Notes under the pieces: generated by a model | Database searches by the model: none | The model's input: the letters and a program-made list of their open reading frames with translations, nothing else | What the model was told of the DNA's origin: nothing | In this document: positions 33,597 through 45,239 of the stretch, piece after piece | How positions within the stretch are numbered: the stretch's first letter is position 1 | How the letters are laid out: the number at the start of each line of letters is the position of its first letter | From: Artemia franciscana | Taxonomy: Eukaryota > Arthropoda > Branchiopoda > Anostraca > Artemiidae | Assembly (NCBI RefSeq): GCF_032884065.1 | Contig: NC_088863.1 | Span: 46,707,797-46,771,796, forward strand | DNA length: 64,000 nt | Direction: 5' to 3' | Translations under genes and position numbers: made by a program

Positions 33597-35262
33597 ATCA
33601 AACAGTTCGTGGTAACGAACTGTAGTAAGGAGCGACCCGGCTCAATAGTAACCGAAACTCTAAAAAATGGAATTTTGATACCCATAGTTACATCAAAAGA
33701 ATCGCATTGCAATGCTGATTTTAAATATATAAGTTTCATCAAGTTCAGTTATACCCATCAAAAGTTACGGGCCTGAGAAAATTTGCCTCATTTTAGAAAA
33801 TGGGGGAAAACACCCCCTAAAAGTCATACAATCTTAACGAAAATCACACCATCAGATTCAGCGTATCAGAGAACTTCAAGTAGAAGTTTCAAGCTCCTAT
33901 CTACAAAAATGTGGAATTTCACATTTTTTTTGACAGAAGACAGATCACGGATGCGTGTTTATTTGTTTTTTGTTTTGTTTTTTTGTTTGTTTTTTCCCCA
34001 GGGGTGATCGTATCGACTGATTAGTCCTAGAATGTCGCGAGAGGGCTCATTCTAACGGAAATTAAAAGTTCTAGTGCCCTTTTTAAGTGACCAAAAAAAC
34101 TGGAGGGCACCTAGGCCCCCTCCCACACTCATTCTTTCCCAAAAGTCACCGGATCAAAATTCTGAGATAGCCATTTTATTCACCATAGTCGAAAAACCAT
34201 AATAACCATGTCTTTAGGGACGACTTACTCCCCCGCACCCCGTGGGAGGGGCTGCAAGTTACAAACTTTGACCTGTGTTTGCATATAGTAATGGTTACTG
34301 GGAAGTGTACAGACGTTTTCAGGGGGATTTTTTTTTTGTTTAAGGGGGAGATTTGAGGGGGGTTACGTGGGAGAATATTTCCATAAAGAAACTTGTCACG
34401 GGGGAAGAGAATTTGAATAAAGGGGACACAGGATTTTCTAGTATTATTTGAAAAAAAAACAATGAAAAAATAACTATGAAAAGTTTTTCTACTGAAAGTA
34501 AGGAGCAGCATTAAAACTTAAAACGAACAATAATTATTACGCATATGAGGGGCTTACCCCGTCGTTATACCTCACTCTTTACGCTAAAGTATTTTAATTA
34601 ATTTCAACTATTTATTCTACGGCCTTTGTGATTCAGAGCTCATTCTTAAGGAATTGGGAAAAAATTTAAGCTTTAGGGTAAAGAGCTCATACACGCAATA
34701 AAAAATACGAATATAGAAGTTGGTTACGTAAATTAATTCGTAAGTTAAGTATATTTTTTACCAATGAAAACGTTTGTAAAAAATTAAAAGTTGAAGTTGC
34801 TTTTTTAAGTAATCAAAAAATTGGTGGGCAACTAGGCCTCCTCCTTCACTCCTTTTTTCTCAAAATCTTCCGATTAATTGCAATTAATTAATATGTGAAT
34901 TTCGTTTTAATTATTTATGTGCGGAGAGCCAAGATCAAAACATGAATTGATTGAAAAACGTCCAGAAATTAAATAAAAAAACCAAGTTTTTTTAAATGAA
35001 AGTAAGGAGCAACATCAAAACTTAAAACGAACAGAAATAACTCCGTACATGAAAGGGGCTTTTCCTCCTCAACGCCCCGCTCTTTACACTAAAGTTTCTT
35101 ACTGTTTTAAAAATAGAGTTAAGAGAAAGAGTCAAACTTTAGCGTAAAGAGCGAGGCGTTGAGGGGGAAAAGCCCCTTTCATATACGGAGTAATTTCTGT
35201 TCGTTTTAAGTTTTAATGTTGCTCCTTACTTTCATTTAAAAAAACTTGTTTTTTTTTATTTA
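33597..35262 (+). mobile_element. Family A element, full length (copy 2)
   Basis: The left hairpin CAGTTCGTGGTAACGAACTG is at 33604-33623. The first module ends at about 34490. The second opens at 34493 with TGAAAGTAAGGAGCAGCATT. The right-end palindrome (about 34965-35262) pairs GGCTTTTCCTCCTCAACGCC with its complement around a short centre. No transposase frame. Confidence 0.85.
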
Positions 35263-35797
35263 ATTTAGTGTTTCATTAGTTCCTCTTGAGTTTCATTTAT
35301 TATTTCTTTTAAAGTTGATGCCGATACAGAAGTTGGAGTTGATGGTGCTAGGCTGGATTTTCCCTTAGTTTTAGTGGGTAGTGATAAGTAGGTTTTACTT
35401 AGAGTCTTGAAAATATCAGGGGATAAGCGCTACTCTTCAAAAGCCTTATTTACATCTTTATCTGTCCTCACAGAAGGTTCTTTAAATTGGTCATCAGTTG
35501 CGGATAGGTGCTTCAGCTATATTATGCTCAAAGTGTCTACCATAGCAAAAGACTAGATATCTAGCTTGATTTTTCTAGTCTTTGGTGGTTTTAATAACTA
35601 CTGATGGCCATAAAAGGTATACCTGAAATGAAGCTAGGACAAGATTTAACGGTTTGTATTTTGCCATTTTACGATCTTCAATCACAATGGGGTGGGGGAC
35701 ATTACAAGTAACAAATTTCAACAACAAAATGTTCCAATTTGCTGCCCCAAAAGTACTCACGTTTGTAATATGTGCTTGGTTATTCACGCAAGTTCAT
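35263..35797 (-). pseudogene. Broken coding remnant between two family A copies
   Basis: On the minus strand, 35787-35575 is open for 70 codons (FGAANWNILLLKFVTCNV, KPLNLVLASFQVYLLWP). After a stop and a frameshift, about 35514-35262 reads HLSATDDQFKEPSVRTDK, then one stop, then SPDIFKTLSKTYLSLPTKTK and STLKEIINETQEELMKH. The composition is protein-like, with a basic/Ser-Thr linker. I recognise no domain. It could be a retrotransposon ORF1 piece, a gene fragment, or interior sequence of a larger element bounded by the flanking family A copies. Confidence 0.4.
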
Positions 35798-37548
35798 CAA
35801 ATCAAACAGTTGGTGGTAACGAACTGTAGTAAAGACCGACCCGGCTCAATAGTAACCAAAACTCTAAAAAGTTGAATTTTGATATCAATAGCTACATCAA
35901 AAGAATCGCATTTTAATGCTGATTTTAAATATATAAGTTTCATCAAGTTTAGTCTTACCCATCAAAAGTTACGAGCCTGAGAAAATTTGCATTATTTAAG
36001 AAAATACGGGGAAACACCCCCTAAAAGTCCTAAAATCTTAACGAAAATGACACCATCAGATTCAGCGTATCAGAGAACAAAACTGTAGAAGTTTCAAGCT
36101 CCTATTTACAAGAATGTGGAATTTTGTATTTTTTGCCAGAAGACAAATCACGGGTGCGTGTTTATTTGTTTTTTTTTTCTTTCTTTCTTTTCCCCAGGGG
36201 TCATCGTATCGACCAAGTGGTCCTAGAATATCGCAAGAGGGCTTATTCTAACGGAAATGAAAAGTTCTAGTGCCCTTTTTAAGTGACCAAAAAATTGGAG
36301 GGCATCTAGGCCCCCTCCCACGCTCATTTTTTCCCAAAGTCAACGGATCAAAATTTTGAGATAGCCATTTTGTTCAGCATAGTCGAAAACCATAATAACT
36401 ATGTCTTTGGGGATGACTTACTCCCCCACAATCCCTGGGGGAGGGGCTGCAAGTTACAAACTTTGACCAGTGTTTACATATAGTAATGGTTATTGGGAAG
36501 TGTACAGACGTTTTCAGGGGGGATTTTATTTTGTTTGGGGGTGGGGCTGAGGGGAGGGAGCTATGTTGGAGGATCTTTCCTTGGAGGAATCTGTCATGGG
36601 GGAAGAAAAATTCAATGAAAAGGGCGCAGGATTTTCTAGCATTACTATAAGAAAACAATGAAAAATAAACATAAAAACGTTTTTTCAAATGAAAGGAAGG
36701 AGTAGCATTGAAACTTAAAACGAACAGAGATTATTATGCATATGAGGGGTTCTAAAAATACTTTAACATAAAGAGCGAGGTATTTAGGAGGAGATAAATA
36801 CCTCGCTCTTTATGCTAAAGTATTTTTAGTAATTTCAACTATTTATTCTACGGCCTTTCTGATTCAGGGGTCATTCTTAAAGAATTGGGACAAAACTTAC
36901 GATTTAGCGTAAAGAGCGAGGTATTAACGAGGGTACAAACCCCCTCGTATACATAATAAAAATATAAGATTATGAAAGTTTGTTACGTAAGTTAATTCTT
37001 AAGTTACGTATATTTTTTACTAATAAAAACATTCGTTAAAAATTAAAAGCTCTAGTTGCCATTTTAAGTAACCGAAAAATTGGAGGGCAACTAGACCTCC
37101 TTCTCCACCCCTTATTTCTCAAAATCGTGTGATCAAAACTAAGAGAAAGCCATTTAGCCAAAAAAAGAATTAATATACAAATTTCATTTTTATAATTTAT
37201 GTGCGGAGAGCCAAAACCAAACATGCATTAATTCAAAAACGTTCAGAAATTAAATAAAAAAAAACTCATTTTTTAGCTGAAAGTAAGGAGCGACATTAAA
37301 ACTTAAAACGAACAGAAATTACTCCGCTTATGAAATGGGTTGTCCCCTCCGCAATCCCTCGCTCTTTACGCTAAAGTTTGACTCTTTGCCACAATTCTAC
37401 TTTTTAAAACAATTAAAAGCTACAGCGTAAAGAGCGAGGGATTGCGGAGGGGACAACCCATTTCATATACGGAGTAATTTCTGTTCGTTTTAAGTTTTAA
37501 TGTCGCTCCTTACTTTCAGCTAAAAAAATTAGTTTTTTTTATTTAATT
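35798..37548 (+). mobile_element. Family A element, full length (sister of the 15193-16950 copy)
   Basis: It has the same module order and length as 15193-16950 and shares marker variants: CAAATCACGGGTGCGTGTTT, GTCGCAAGAGGG/ATCGCAAGAGGG, AATGAAAGGAAGGAGTAGCA, and the module 2 hairpin around TTTAGGAGGAGATAAATACC. The left hairpin has one changed base (CAGTTGGTGG). The right palindrome lies at 37245-37548. The close match points to recent transposition or a segmental duplication of about 1.75 kb. Confidence 0.85.
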
Positions 37549-37827
37549 TTCAGCAAGGACTATATCCGATTCAATTGAAAACTGGTTTAGCTCTTCACTC
37601 TTTGAACTCTGACAGTGAACTGTATTTGGTTGCAACAAACATTTTTTTGTTTGTTGAACTTTGTCAGATGTCTGTTGAGTGATTTTTTTTTCGAGAGAGT
37701 AATAGGAAGATGGTCTTGGGTCTTCGACTCACTGCTGATGGAGCTCACTTTCCATAGTTTAGTTTTTTTTCAGGAACTTTTTTTGAAGAAATGAGTCTAC
37801 TATTAAAAAAAAAAAAGAAAGGAACAA
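37549..37827. other. Spacer, nothing recognised
   Basis: AT-rich sequence with a small hairpin-like CAACAAACATTTTTTTGTTT at about 37633. No gene. Confidence 0.35.
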
Positions 37828-38630
37828 TGATCGAGAATAGAACTTTTTAAGGCCAACAGAAATACTGAACGAACAAAACATATATTTTGGGAAGACAACC
37901 ACCTCCTACCTCAGCGTTATGAGAGAAAATTAGAAGTAAACACGTTCACATTATCTGAACGGAAATGTGTACGAGACATTCCGGATACAAACAAACTTAT
38001 GAAAACAATCAACATAGAAAGCCACAAAAATTAGGAGAGTTGAAAAAATCTGAAAACCAAAGAAAACGGATGACCATCAAGAGTAACAAATAAATATAAT
38101 CCAAAATTAGCAGGATTAAAAATTTAATTCTCCCAAAAAAACAATATCAAAAGTGAGCCACTCACAGATATATACGATTATCATAATCCAATAGTGCTCG
38201 CTCAATAGTAAATAAGAAACTGATTAAATAGTAATAATTAAATAGTATAAATAGTATAAGTAAATAGTAATAAGAAACGGATAATAGTAAATAAGAAACT
38301 GGTAAATCTAATTTTTAAAATAATTATTTAGTATAGGGCTAGTAGCATATCTTTTTGCTGATTTTGTTTGTTTCTCCTCGTTGTTTGGTTTTTAGATTGT
38401 TTTTAGTTTTTCCAATTTTTTTATGGTGGCTTTCCACGTTGCTTGTTTCTATCAGTTTGTTTTTATCCGAGTTGTTTCATAATCTTTGTTCAGATAATGT
38501 GAACATGTTTACTTTTAAATTTCTCTTATAACGCTGAAAAGGACAGCGGTTGCCCTCCCGAAATACTCTTATTATCAGTCCATCATCTTTGTTGGCCTTA
38601 AAAACCCTATTCTCAGTCTGCATTTTTACA
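37828..38630. mobile_element. Fold-back element with about 250-bp imperfect arms
   Basis: The left arm (37828-38085, with TTTTTAAGGCCAACAGAAAT, TCAGCGTTATGAGAGAAAAT and TTCACATTATCTGAACGGAA) is the reverse complement of the right arm (38355-38628, with TTCAGATAATGTGAACATGT and TTGTTGGCCTTAAAAACCCT). Arms are about 75-80% matched. The 270-bp centre has short AAATAGTAATAAG repeats. It lies just upstream of Kir exon B and encodes nothing. Confidence 0.7.
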
Positions 38631-38844
38631 GTTTATTTTTGCTATAGCTGGCCAATATGATTTATAAAATTTTCTTGTTTTTTTTCTTCTTTTTTCAATA
38701 TTTGGAAAGTCAGATAGTCTACTTTGTAATAAAAGTATCCCTCTTCATGAAATCTTTGTATCCCTTTTGTAATCTTTGTATCCCTCTTTATGAAAAATTT
38801 GAAGAAGAATATCCCTTTATTGAGGTTCCTGATTTTTATTTTAG

Positions 38845-39026
38845 CTCGGCAGAAAAGTGGTGAATTCATCCCTTGCGTCGGCGAAATGTACAGCTTCACC
38901 TCGGCCGTCCTTCTCAGCATCGAAGCACAACAAACAAGTGGGTTTGGAGGGAAAAGACCAACTGAGCACTGCCTTGACGGAATATATCTTTTCTTCATTC
39001 AGATCATCTTTGGTTTAATTCTTGAG
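38845..39026 (+). CDS. Kir potassium channel, exon B: pore loop and M2
   Basis: The acceptor TTTATTTTAG ends at 38844 and the donor CTTGAG|GTATTT starts at 39027. The exon takes one base from exon A and ends in phase 0. It encodes the extracellular loop and pore: PCVGEMYSFTSAVLLSIEAQ, then the filter T-S-G-F-G (codons 38934-38948), GKR, TEHC, and the M2 start YLFFIQIIFGLILE. The two extracellular cysteines that form the Kir disulfide (PCV and EHC) are kept, as is the pore Glu. The last codon, GAG (39024-39026), is Glu at the site that is Asp in strongly rectifying Kir2 and Glu in Kir4, which predicts inward rectification. The second filter residue is Ser (AGT) instead of Ile or Val; one base change from ATT would give this. 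Confidence 0.92.
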
Positions 39027-39823
39027 GTATTTTTTTATGTCAAATAATATAGGAAGTAAAAAAGTTATATGTTTGGCTTAAGAGTTTTCAAAGACAGAGA
39101 CAAGTATGGGTCTAAAAAGTTGATTTTGTAAAAATGCTAGGTAGTTGATGTAGTAGTGCATGTGGTGAAGTTCCACATCAGCTGCCACATCAACATCCTG
39201 GTAGTGCACTGGTAAGTCAGTTTGTAATACCGGTAGGACGAAAATATCAGAAGCCTAAATGGTATCTTCTCTTGTGAAACTAACATTTGCAACAGGCTTC
39301 CAGGCGTTTCCCAAAAACACTACAGGATCACATCCCTATCTGTTGAATGTGTGCCAAAGGCTATTGGTACTTAGCAAGACCGTATCCAGGGGGAGGGGGG
39401 TTAAGGGGTTTGACTCCCTCCATAAATGTTTGTTGGACTCGAAAAAAAGTAACAAAAAGTAAATATAAACCAATTTTTGTTGCGTTTTTTAAATTTTTTA
39501 GTAAACCCCTTCCAAAAAAATCTTCCGTAGAATCCCTCCCCCCGAAAAAAAATCCTGGATACTTCCCTGGTACTTATCATCTCACCTAGAGGCAAAAATT
39601 TGAACAATTAAAAGTTCTTTTTTGGTACTTGAGAGCCATAGTATACCAAGCCCCATCTTAATTGGTATCGATGTTTGTCCGTACTGTCGAACCCCAAAAG
39701 CCAATGCTTCAATTTGGCATTACTGACAAATATATAGATCGGTTACATCTAGAGTTTAGTATATATTCCAATGAAGAGCGAATACTTCGGTCTAAAAAAA
39801 AATTGTAATTATTTTTGGTTTAT
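39027..39823. other. Start of intron 2, small inverted and dispersed repeats
   Basis: A stretch with mirrored blocks (TAGTAGTGCATGTGG / TCCTGGTAGTGCACTGG, 39150-39220) and a 180-bp segment bounded by GTATCCAGG (39382) and CCTGGATAC (39554) that may be a small MITE. No supported gene. Confidence 0.35.
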
Positions 39824-41440
39824 GATCAAACGGTTCGTGGTAATGAACTGTAGTAAGGAGCGACCCGGCTCAATAGTAGCCGAAACTTTTGATACTAATA
39901 GTTACACAAAAAAATTGCATTTTAATGCTGATTTTAAATATATAACTTTCATCAAGATTAGTCTTACCTATCAAAAGTTACGAGCCAGAGAACATTTGCC
40001 TCATTTTAGAAAAAGAGGAAAACACCCCTAAAAGTCATAAAATCTTAACGAAAATCACACCACCAGATTCAGCGTATCAGAGAACCTAATTGTAAAAGTT
40101 TCAAGCTCCTATCTACAAAAATGTGGAATTTCGCATTTTTTGCCAGAAGAAAAATCACGGATGCGTGTTTATTTGTTTTTTTGTATTTTTGTTTTTTTTT
40201 TGTTTTTTTTTCCCAGGGGTGATCGTATCGACCCAGTGGTCCTAGAATGTCACGAGAGGGCTCATTCTAACGGAAATTAAAAGTTCCAGTGTCCTTTTTT
40301 AGTGACCTAAAAATCGGAGGCCACCTAGGCCCCCCCACGCTCATTTTCTCCCCAAAGTCACCGGATCAAAATTCTGAGATAGCCATTCTATTCACCATAA
40401 TCGAAAAACCTAATAACTATGTCTTTGGGGACGACTTATTCCCCGCAGTCCCCGTGGGAGGGGTTGCAAGTTACAAACTTTGACCTGTGTTGACATATAG
40501 TAATGGTTACTGGGAAGTGTACAGACGTTTTCAGGGGGATTTTTTTGTTTTGGGAGGGAGATTTGAGGTGGGGAGGAGGGTTACGTGGAAGGATCTTTCC
40601 ATGGAAAAACTTCTCATGGGGGAAGAGACTTTCAATGTAGGGCACGCAAGATTTTTTTGCATTATTAAAAAAAAACAATGAAAAAATAAATATGAAAAGT
40701 TTTTTTCTACTGAAAGTGAGGAACAGCATTAAAACGTAAAACGAGCAGAAATTATTGCGCATAAGAGGGGTTTACCTCCTCGTAATACCTCGCTCTTTAC
40801 GCTAAAGTATTTTTAGTAATTTCAACTATTTATTCTACGGCCTTTGTAATTCAAGGGTCATTCTTAAGGAATTGGGACAGAATTTAAGCTTTAGTGTAAA
40901 GAGCGAGATATCGACGAGGGGTGAACTCATATACGCAATAAAAGCATACGAATATAGAAGTTCGTTACGTAAGTTAATTCGTAAATTACGTATATTTTTC
41001 ACTAATGAAAATGCTCGTAAGAAAATTAAAAGTTCTAGTTACCTTTTTAAGTAATCAAAAAATTGGAGGGCAACAAGGCTTCCTCCCTCTCTCCTTTTTT
41101 CTCAAAATCTTCCGATCAAAACTATGAGAAAGCCATTTAGCCAAAAAAAAAATTATATGCAAATTTCGTTTAATTATTTATGTGCGGAGAGCCAAGATCA
41201 AAACATGCATGAACAGAAATTACTCCGTATATGAAAGGGGCTTTTCCTCCTCGACAACCCGCTCTTTACGCTAAAGTTTTTTACTGTTTTAAGAAGTAGA
41301 GTTAAGAGAAAGAGTCAAACTTTAGCATAAAGAGCGGGGCGTTGAGGAGGAAAAGTCCCTTTCATATACGGAGTAATTTCTGTTCGTTTTAAGTTTTAAT
41401 GTCGCTCCTTACTTGTATTTAAAAAACTTTTTTTATATAT
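39824..41440 (+). mobile_element. Family A element inside Kir intron 2
   Basis: The left hairpin (CGGTTCGTGGTAATGAACTG, two changes from the usual) is followed by TAGTAAGGAGCGACCCGGCT. The second module opens at 40709 (CTGAAAGTGAGGAACAGCAT). The right-end palindrome lies at 41210-41440, with the first arm's outer part deleted (the CATGCATGAACAGAAATTAC junction). It fills over half of the 2.9-kb intron in the sense direction of the gene. Confidence 0.82.
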
Positions 41441-41927
41441 AATTTACTGAAAAGCACAGCATGTACTTTTTTTCTTTTTTTTTTACAAATTTTTTAAGCA
41501 AGAGGGGAAAACTACTTTAAAAAAAATACGAAGAAGTTGTGAATTAAATAAAAATATGAGAAAATTATAAGAAATATTGTAGAAGCTTTGATAGCTCAGG
41601 GGAGCAGGCCTAACGACCCCTGCGCACGTACCGTAGGTTTTTAAGGGCCAAGTCTGTCCTAACACATTAGCACAGATTCCACATTGCATCAAACAAACTT
41701 TTGAAGCACATCAAAACGCGGTTGGTTCTCCTTTGTTCCTGAGTCTTTTTAAAGCCAATTAAAATGATTTCAGTTCAAGCAAGTTAAATGTCAAGTAAGC
41801 AAAAAGAACGGAAAATTTTCACAAAATTTCAACAAGCCAAACCTCTGTTTCTTTATGGTAGAAACTTTGAGCCTTACTTGACTCAATGCTGACAAATAAG
41901 ATCTTTCACCATTTTTTCTTTATGCAG
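41441..41927. other. Rest of intron 2 before exon C
   Basis: AT-rich sequence, nothing recognised except the polypyrimidine tract and TTTATGCAG acceptor at its end. The tRNA-like phrase at about 41589 has no B box. Confidence 0.45.
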
Positions 41928-42155
41928 GCTTTCTTAGTGGGTGTGGTGATCGCCAAGCTAGCTCGGCCAAAAATGAGATCACAAACAGTTCTTTTCAGTA
42001 AGAAAGCTGCAATATGCATGAGAGACGGAAATCTATGTATCATGTTTCGTGTTGCTGACATAAGAAGGTCCATGATTGTAGATGCTAAGGTTAGAGGAGA
42101 ATTAGTACGGACAAGGACAACCATAGAAGGGGAGCAAATTACATATTGTCAGCAG
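41928..42155 (+). CDS. Kir potassium channel, exon C: end of M2 and first cytoplasmic strands
   Basis: Phase 0 at both ends, 76 codons. It opens with AFLVGVVIAKLARPK, the M2 end and the basic PIP2-contact stretch, then TVLFSKKAAICMRDGNLCIM, FRVADIRRSMIVDAKVRGEL and TTIEGEQ. These are the conserved strands of the Kir C-terminal domain (the FS-x-x-A, RDG-x-LC-x-M-x-RV and EGE motifs). The acceptor is TTTATGCAG at 41927 and the donor CAGCAG|GTAATA at 42156. Joined to exon B it gives GLILE-AFLVG, the expected M2 sequence. Confidence 0.93.
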
Positions 42156-43735
42156 GTAATATATGACACAATTAATTACATTTGTTAATATGTATATACG
42201 TGGTTATAAATTATATATCTATTCTCGTTTCAGTTAAGTCGACTGTATTATAAGCTTCTGAAGCTTGATTAGCCTTAGTCCAGAATCTCATTTGTAAGGA
42301 TAAAACTGGCAATAAAAAAGAAACTGTTGTTATGCAACATCATCACAGTATATGCTATTTATATTCCAGAATCCAATAGAGAACATGAGCTTCAGTGCTC
42401 CATTTAAATGGGGAGACAGACATATCGTACATTGTTTAAATAGGAGTCATATAAAAATAGTAGATTCATTTGAGTCAAGGACCAAAGGAATTCCCTTGAT
42501 CCTGCTCCTCCATTATTTTGTCTTTCCTTTTAAAGAAAGGCGGGAACATACTCTATGTTGAAATTAGTCAAAAAGACTAATTGGGCAACTTAGATGTCTA
42601 AAAGAAACATATGTCAAGTAAGTATTCCAGGGGGCTTATGTTACCACCTGCTCCCCGCCCCACAACGCAAAAATTATAGATTGTCAGCAGGTAATATATG
42701 ACACAATTAATTACATTTGTTAATATGTATATAAGTGGTTATAAATTATATATCTATTATATTTTATTAGAAGTATTTCTATTATAGTATTTCTATTATA
42801 TTTATTTTATACTCTATGTTGAAATTAGTCAAAAAGACTAATTGGGCAACTTAGATGTCTAAAGGAAAACATATGTCCAAGTAAGTATTCCAGGGGGCTT
42901 ATGTTACCACCTGCTCCCCGCCCCACAACGCACAAATTATAGATTGTCAGCAGGTAATATATGACACAATTAATTACATTTGTTAATATGTATATACGTG
43001 GTTATAAATTATATATCTATTATATTTTATTAGAAGTATTTCTATTATAGTATTTCTATTATATTCATTTTATACTCTATGTTGAAATTAGTCAAAAAGA
43101 CTAATTGGGCAACTTAGATGTCTAAAAGAAAACATATGTCCAAGTAAGTATTCCAGGGGGCTTATGTTACCACCTGCTCCCCGCCCCACAGCGCACAAAT
43201 TATAGATTGTCAGCGGGTAATATATGACACAATTAATTACATTTGTTAATATGTATATACGTGGTTATAAATTATATATCTATTATATTTTATTAGAAGT
43301 ATTTCTATTATAGTATTTCTATTATATTTATTTTATACTCTATGTTGAAATTAGTCAAAAAGACTAATTGGGCAACTTAGATGTCTAAAAGAAAACATAT
43401 GTCCAAGTAAGTATTCCAGGGGGCTTATGTTACCACCTGCTCCCCGCCCCACAACGCGCAAATTATAGATTGTCAGCAGGTAATATATGACACAATTAAT
43501 TACATTTGTTAATATGTATATACGTGGTTATAAATTATATATCTATTATATTTTTTTAGAAGTATTTCTATTATAGTATTTCTATTATATTTATTTTATA
43601 CTCTATGTTGAAATTAGTCAAAAATACTAATTGGGCAACTTAGATGTCTAAAAGAAACATATGTCAAGTAAGTATTCCAGGGGGCTTATGTTACCACCTG
43701 CTCCCCGCCCCACAACGCAAAAATTATAGATTGTC
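42146..43735 (+). repeat. 263-bp tandem array containing repeated copies of the exon C splice donor
   Basis: TTGTCAGCAG|GTAATATATG, which is the end of exon C and its donor at 42156, recurs at 42691, 42954, 43217 and 43480, exactly 263 bp apart in the array, with a last truncated TTGTC at 43731. The founding segment (42146-42690) contains 42224-42549, which the array units lack, replaced by a short TTTCTATTATAG-like sequence. Units are about 98% alike, so the expansion is recent. About 24 exon bases are carried in each unit. Confidence 0.92.
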
Positions 43736-45239
43736 TATATAGACGGGTCTTTTCCTTTTACTCGAGATCTTTCAGAGATTTTTCGGGAATAGTCCTTAAA
43801 TAATGAATTTTATTTATTAGAATCCCTTTAAATCGCAATATGACTGTTTTAAATAGAATAATTTTGGAAAAAGTAAGCGGGTGCAGAGCTCATCAGCCCT
43901 CGCGTAACCAGCCACTATGACATTTTTCCTTGTGTTTTTATATAAAGCTTCCCGTTCAAGACCAACTTAAAACCTTCAGAACTGGAATAAGGACGCCCAT
44001 AAGCTAATTTTAGGGGGGCCTGGTCTAATGATTACTTCTAATATTGTATATAGACCCCGGACCCGCGTCAGTCTATGCATCGAATGCCGCTGACAAGATG
44101 TGGGGTCGACCACAACCTAAGTATCGTATATCTGCCGGCACACCGCCACCGACCAAGGTGGCGGCGTTCCACTGACTTTGAAACAATTTGAGCCAATTCT
44201 TTAATGCGTCAACCGCAATGTTGGAGCTTTTCTTTTCTCGTTTGGTTAAAAAATTTCGATTTTCCTGCTAAGAAATCAAGTGCGGTTAATAGTTTGTAAG
44301 AATTTCTTGTGCTTCCAGAGTGAGCTTATAGTCAGCACTAGTTCTTGTAGCACATTCTTTGAATAGAAAATTATCCTTCGAAAAGATACCAGATTAAATT
44401 CCAGGTAGGAACTTAAGATTTATGGACCTCTCTATTTCAAGACACCTTGGTATAGCAAAGAATCAATATATCTAGAGGCCTTGCTATAGGCAGGTGTTTA
44501 TAAATACTGAGGTTTTGTTTCTGTGACATAGCACCGTTGCTTAAAATGGTTGGTTCTGAGAAATCTCAAGTTCCTAACTGTCAAGTCCTGAATTTAACAT
44601 CAAGGACAATTAATGTTTTTCCTTATTTGTCGTAAAACCCATGGAGGGTAATAACTAAGAGTAGACTGGGAGGTGTCTAATTACAGGATGGGCAACTATT
44701 TCAGACATCGACTGAAATGAATTGGAAGGAAACTACTAACGCAGGTCTCCCTAATCACCATCTCAATAGTTATATCTATTATACCACCTGGAAAATTAAT
44801 TTTTCTCTGCTAAATCTGTCCAAATTTTCTTAAAAAGTATTTCACTAGTTTGAAAATATCCCTCATATACAATGGTAACTATTTTAACTGCACAGAAAGT
44901 TAATAGTAGAGGCCTATTTGTAATTACAAATTTTTGGCTTGAATCTAATCTTGGAAAATAGGCTACTACCCAATCTTGAACAAAGGACCTTAAAACTGAA
45001 GCATCTCCATCATGGACAGACTCAATTACTGACATTTGTTGTGAAAAAAGTAATCATATTTAAATAGCCTTGTCTATAAGATTGTAGTCAGCCAATCCCA
45101 ACTATCTGTATCAGGTCAAGATTTAAGAACCTACTCCCCTTGTTTAGGAAAGATTCATTTTAGTCAAAACTTTTTTCCAAGATATTCCACTGTCCAAGTA
45201 CTGGGGTTTTTTACCCCAAATCCTCTTTCATATAATAAA
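43736..45239. other. Intron 3 spacer with an unrecognised minus-strand frame
   Basis: It contains the hairpin CGCCACC-GACCAA-GGTGGCG (about 44146-44165) and a 79-codon minus frame (45035-44796: SVIESVHDGDASVLRSFVQD, SSQKFVITNRPLLLTF). That frame is protein-like but has no recognised domain and is not splice-flanked. It could be another degraded transposon protein. Otherwise unremarkable. Confidence 0.3.

Noticed and set aside
41585..41660. Possible tRNA gene (TAGCTCAGGGGAGCAGGC resembles an A box)
   Set aside because: No B box and no acceptor stem pairing could be found.
42352..42561. 69-codon + frame between exons C and D, preceded by an AG
   Set aside because: Its translation does not fit Kir between the EGE motif and the ICH motif, which exons C and D already join in phase.
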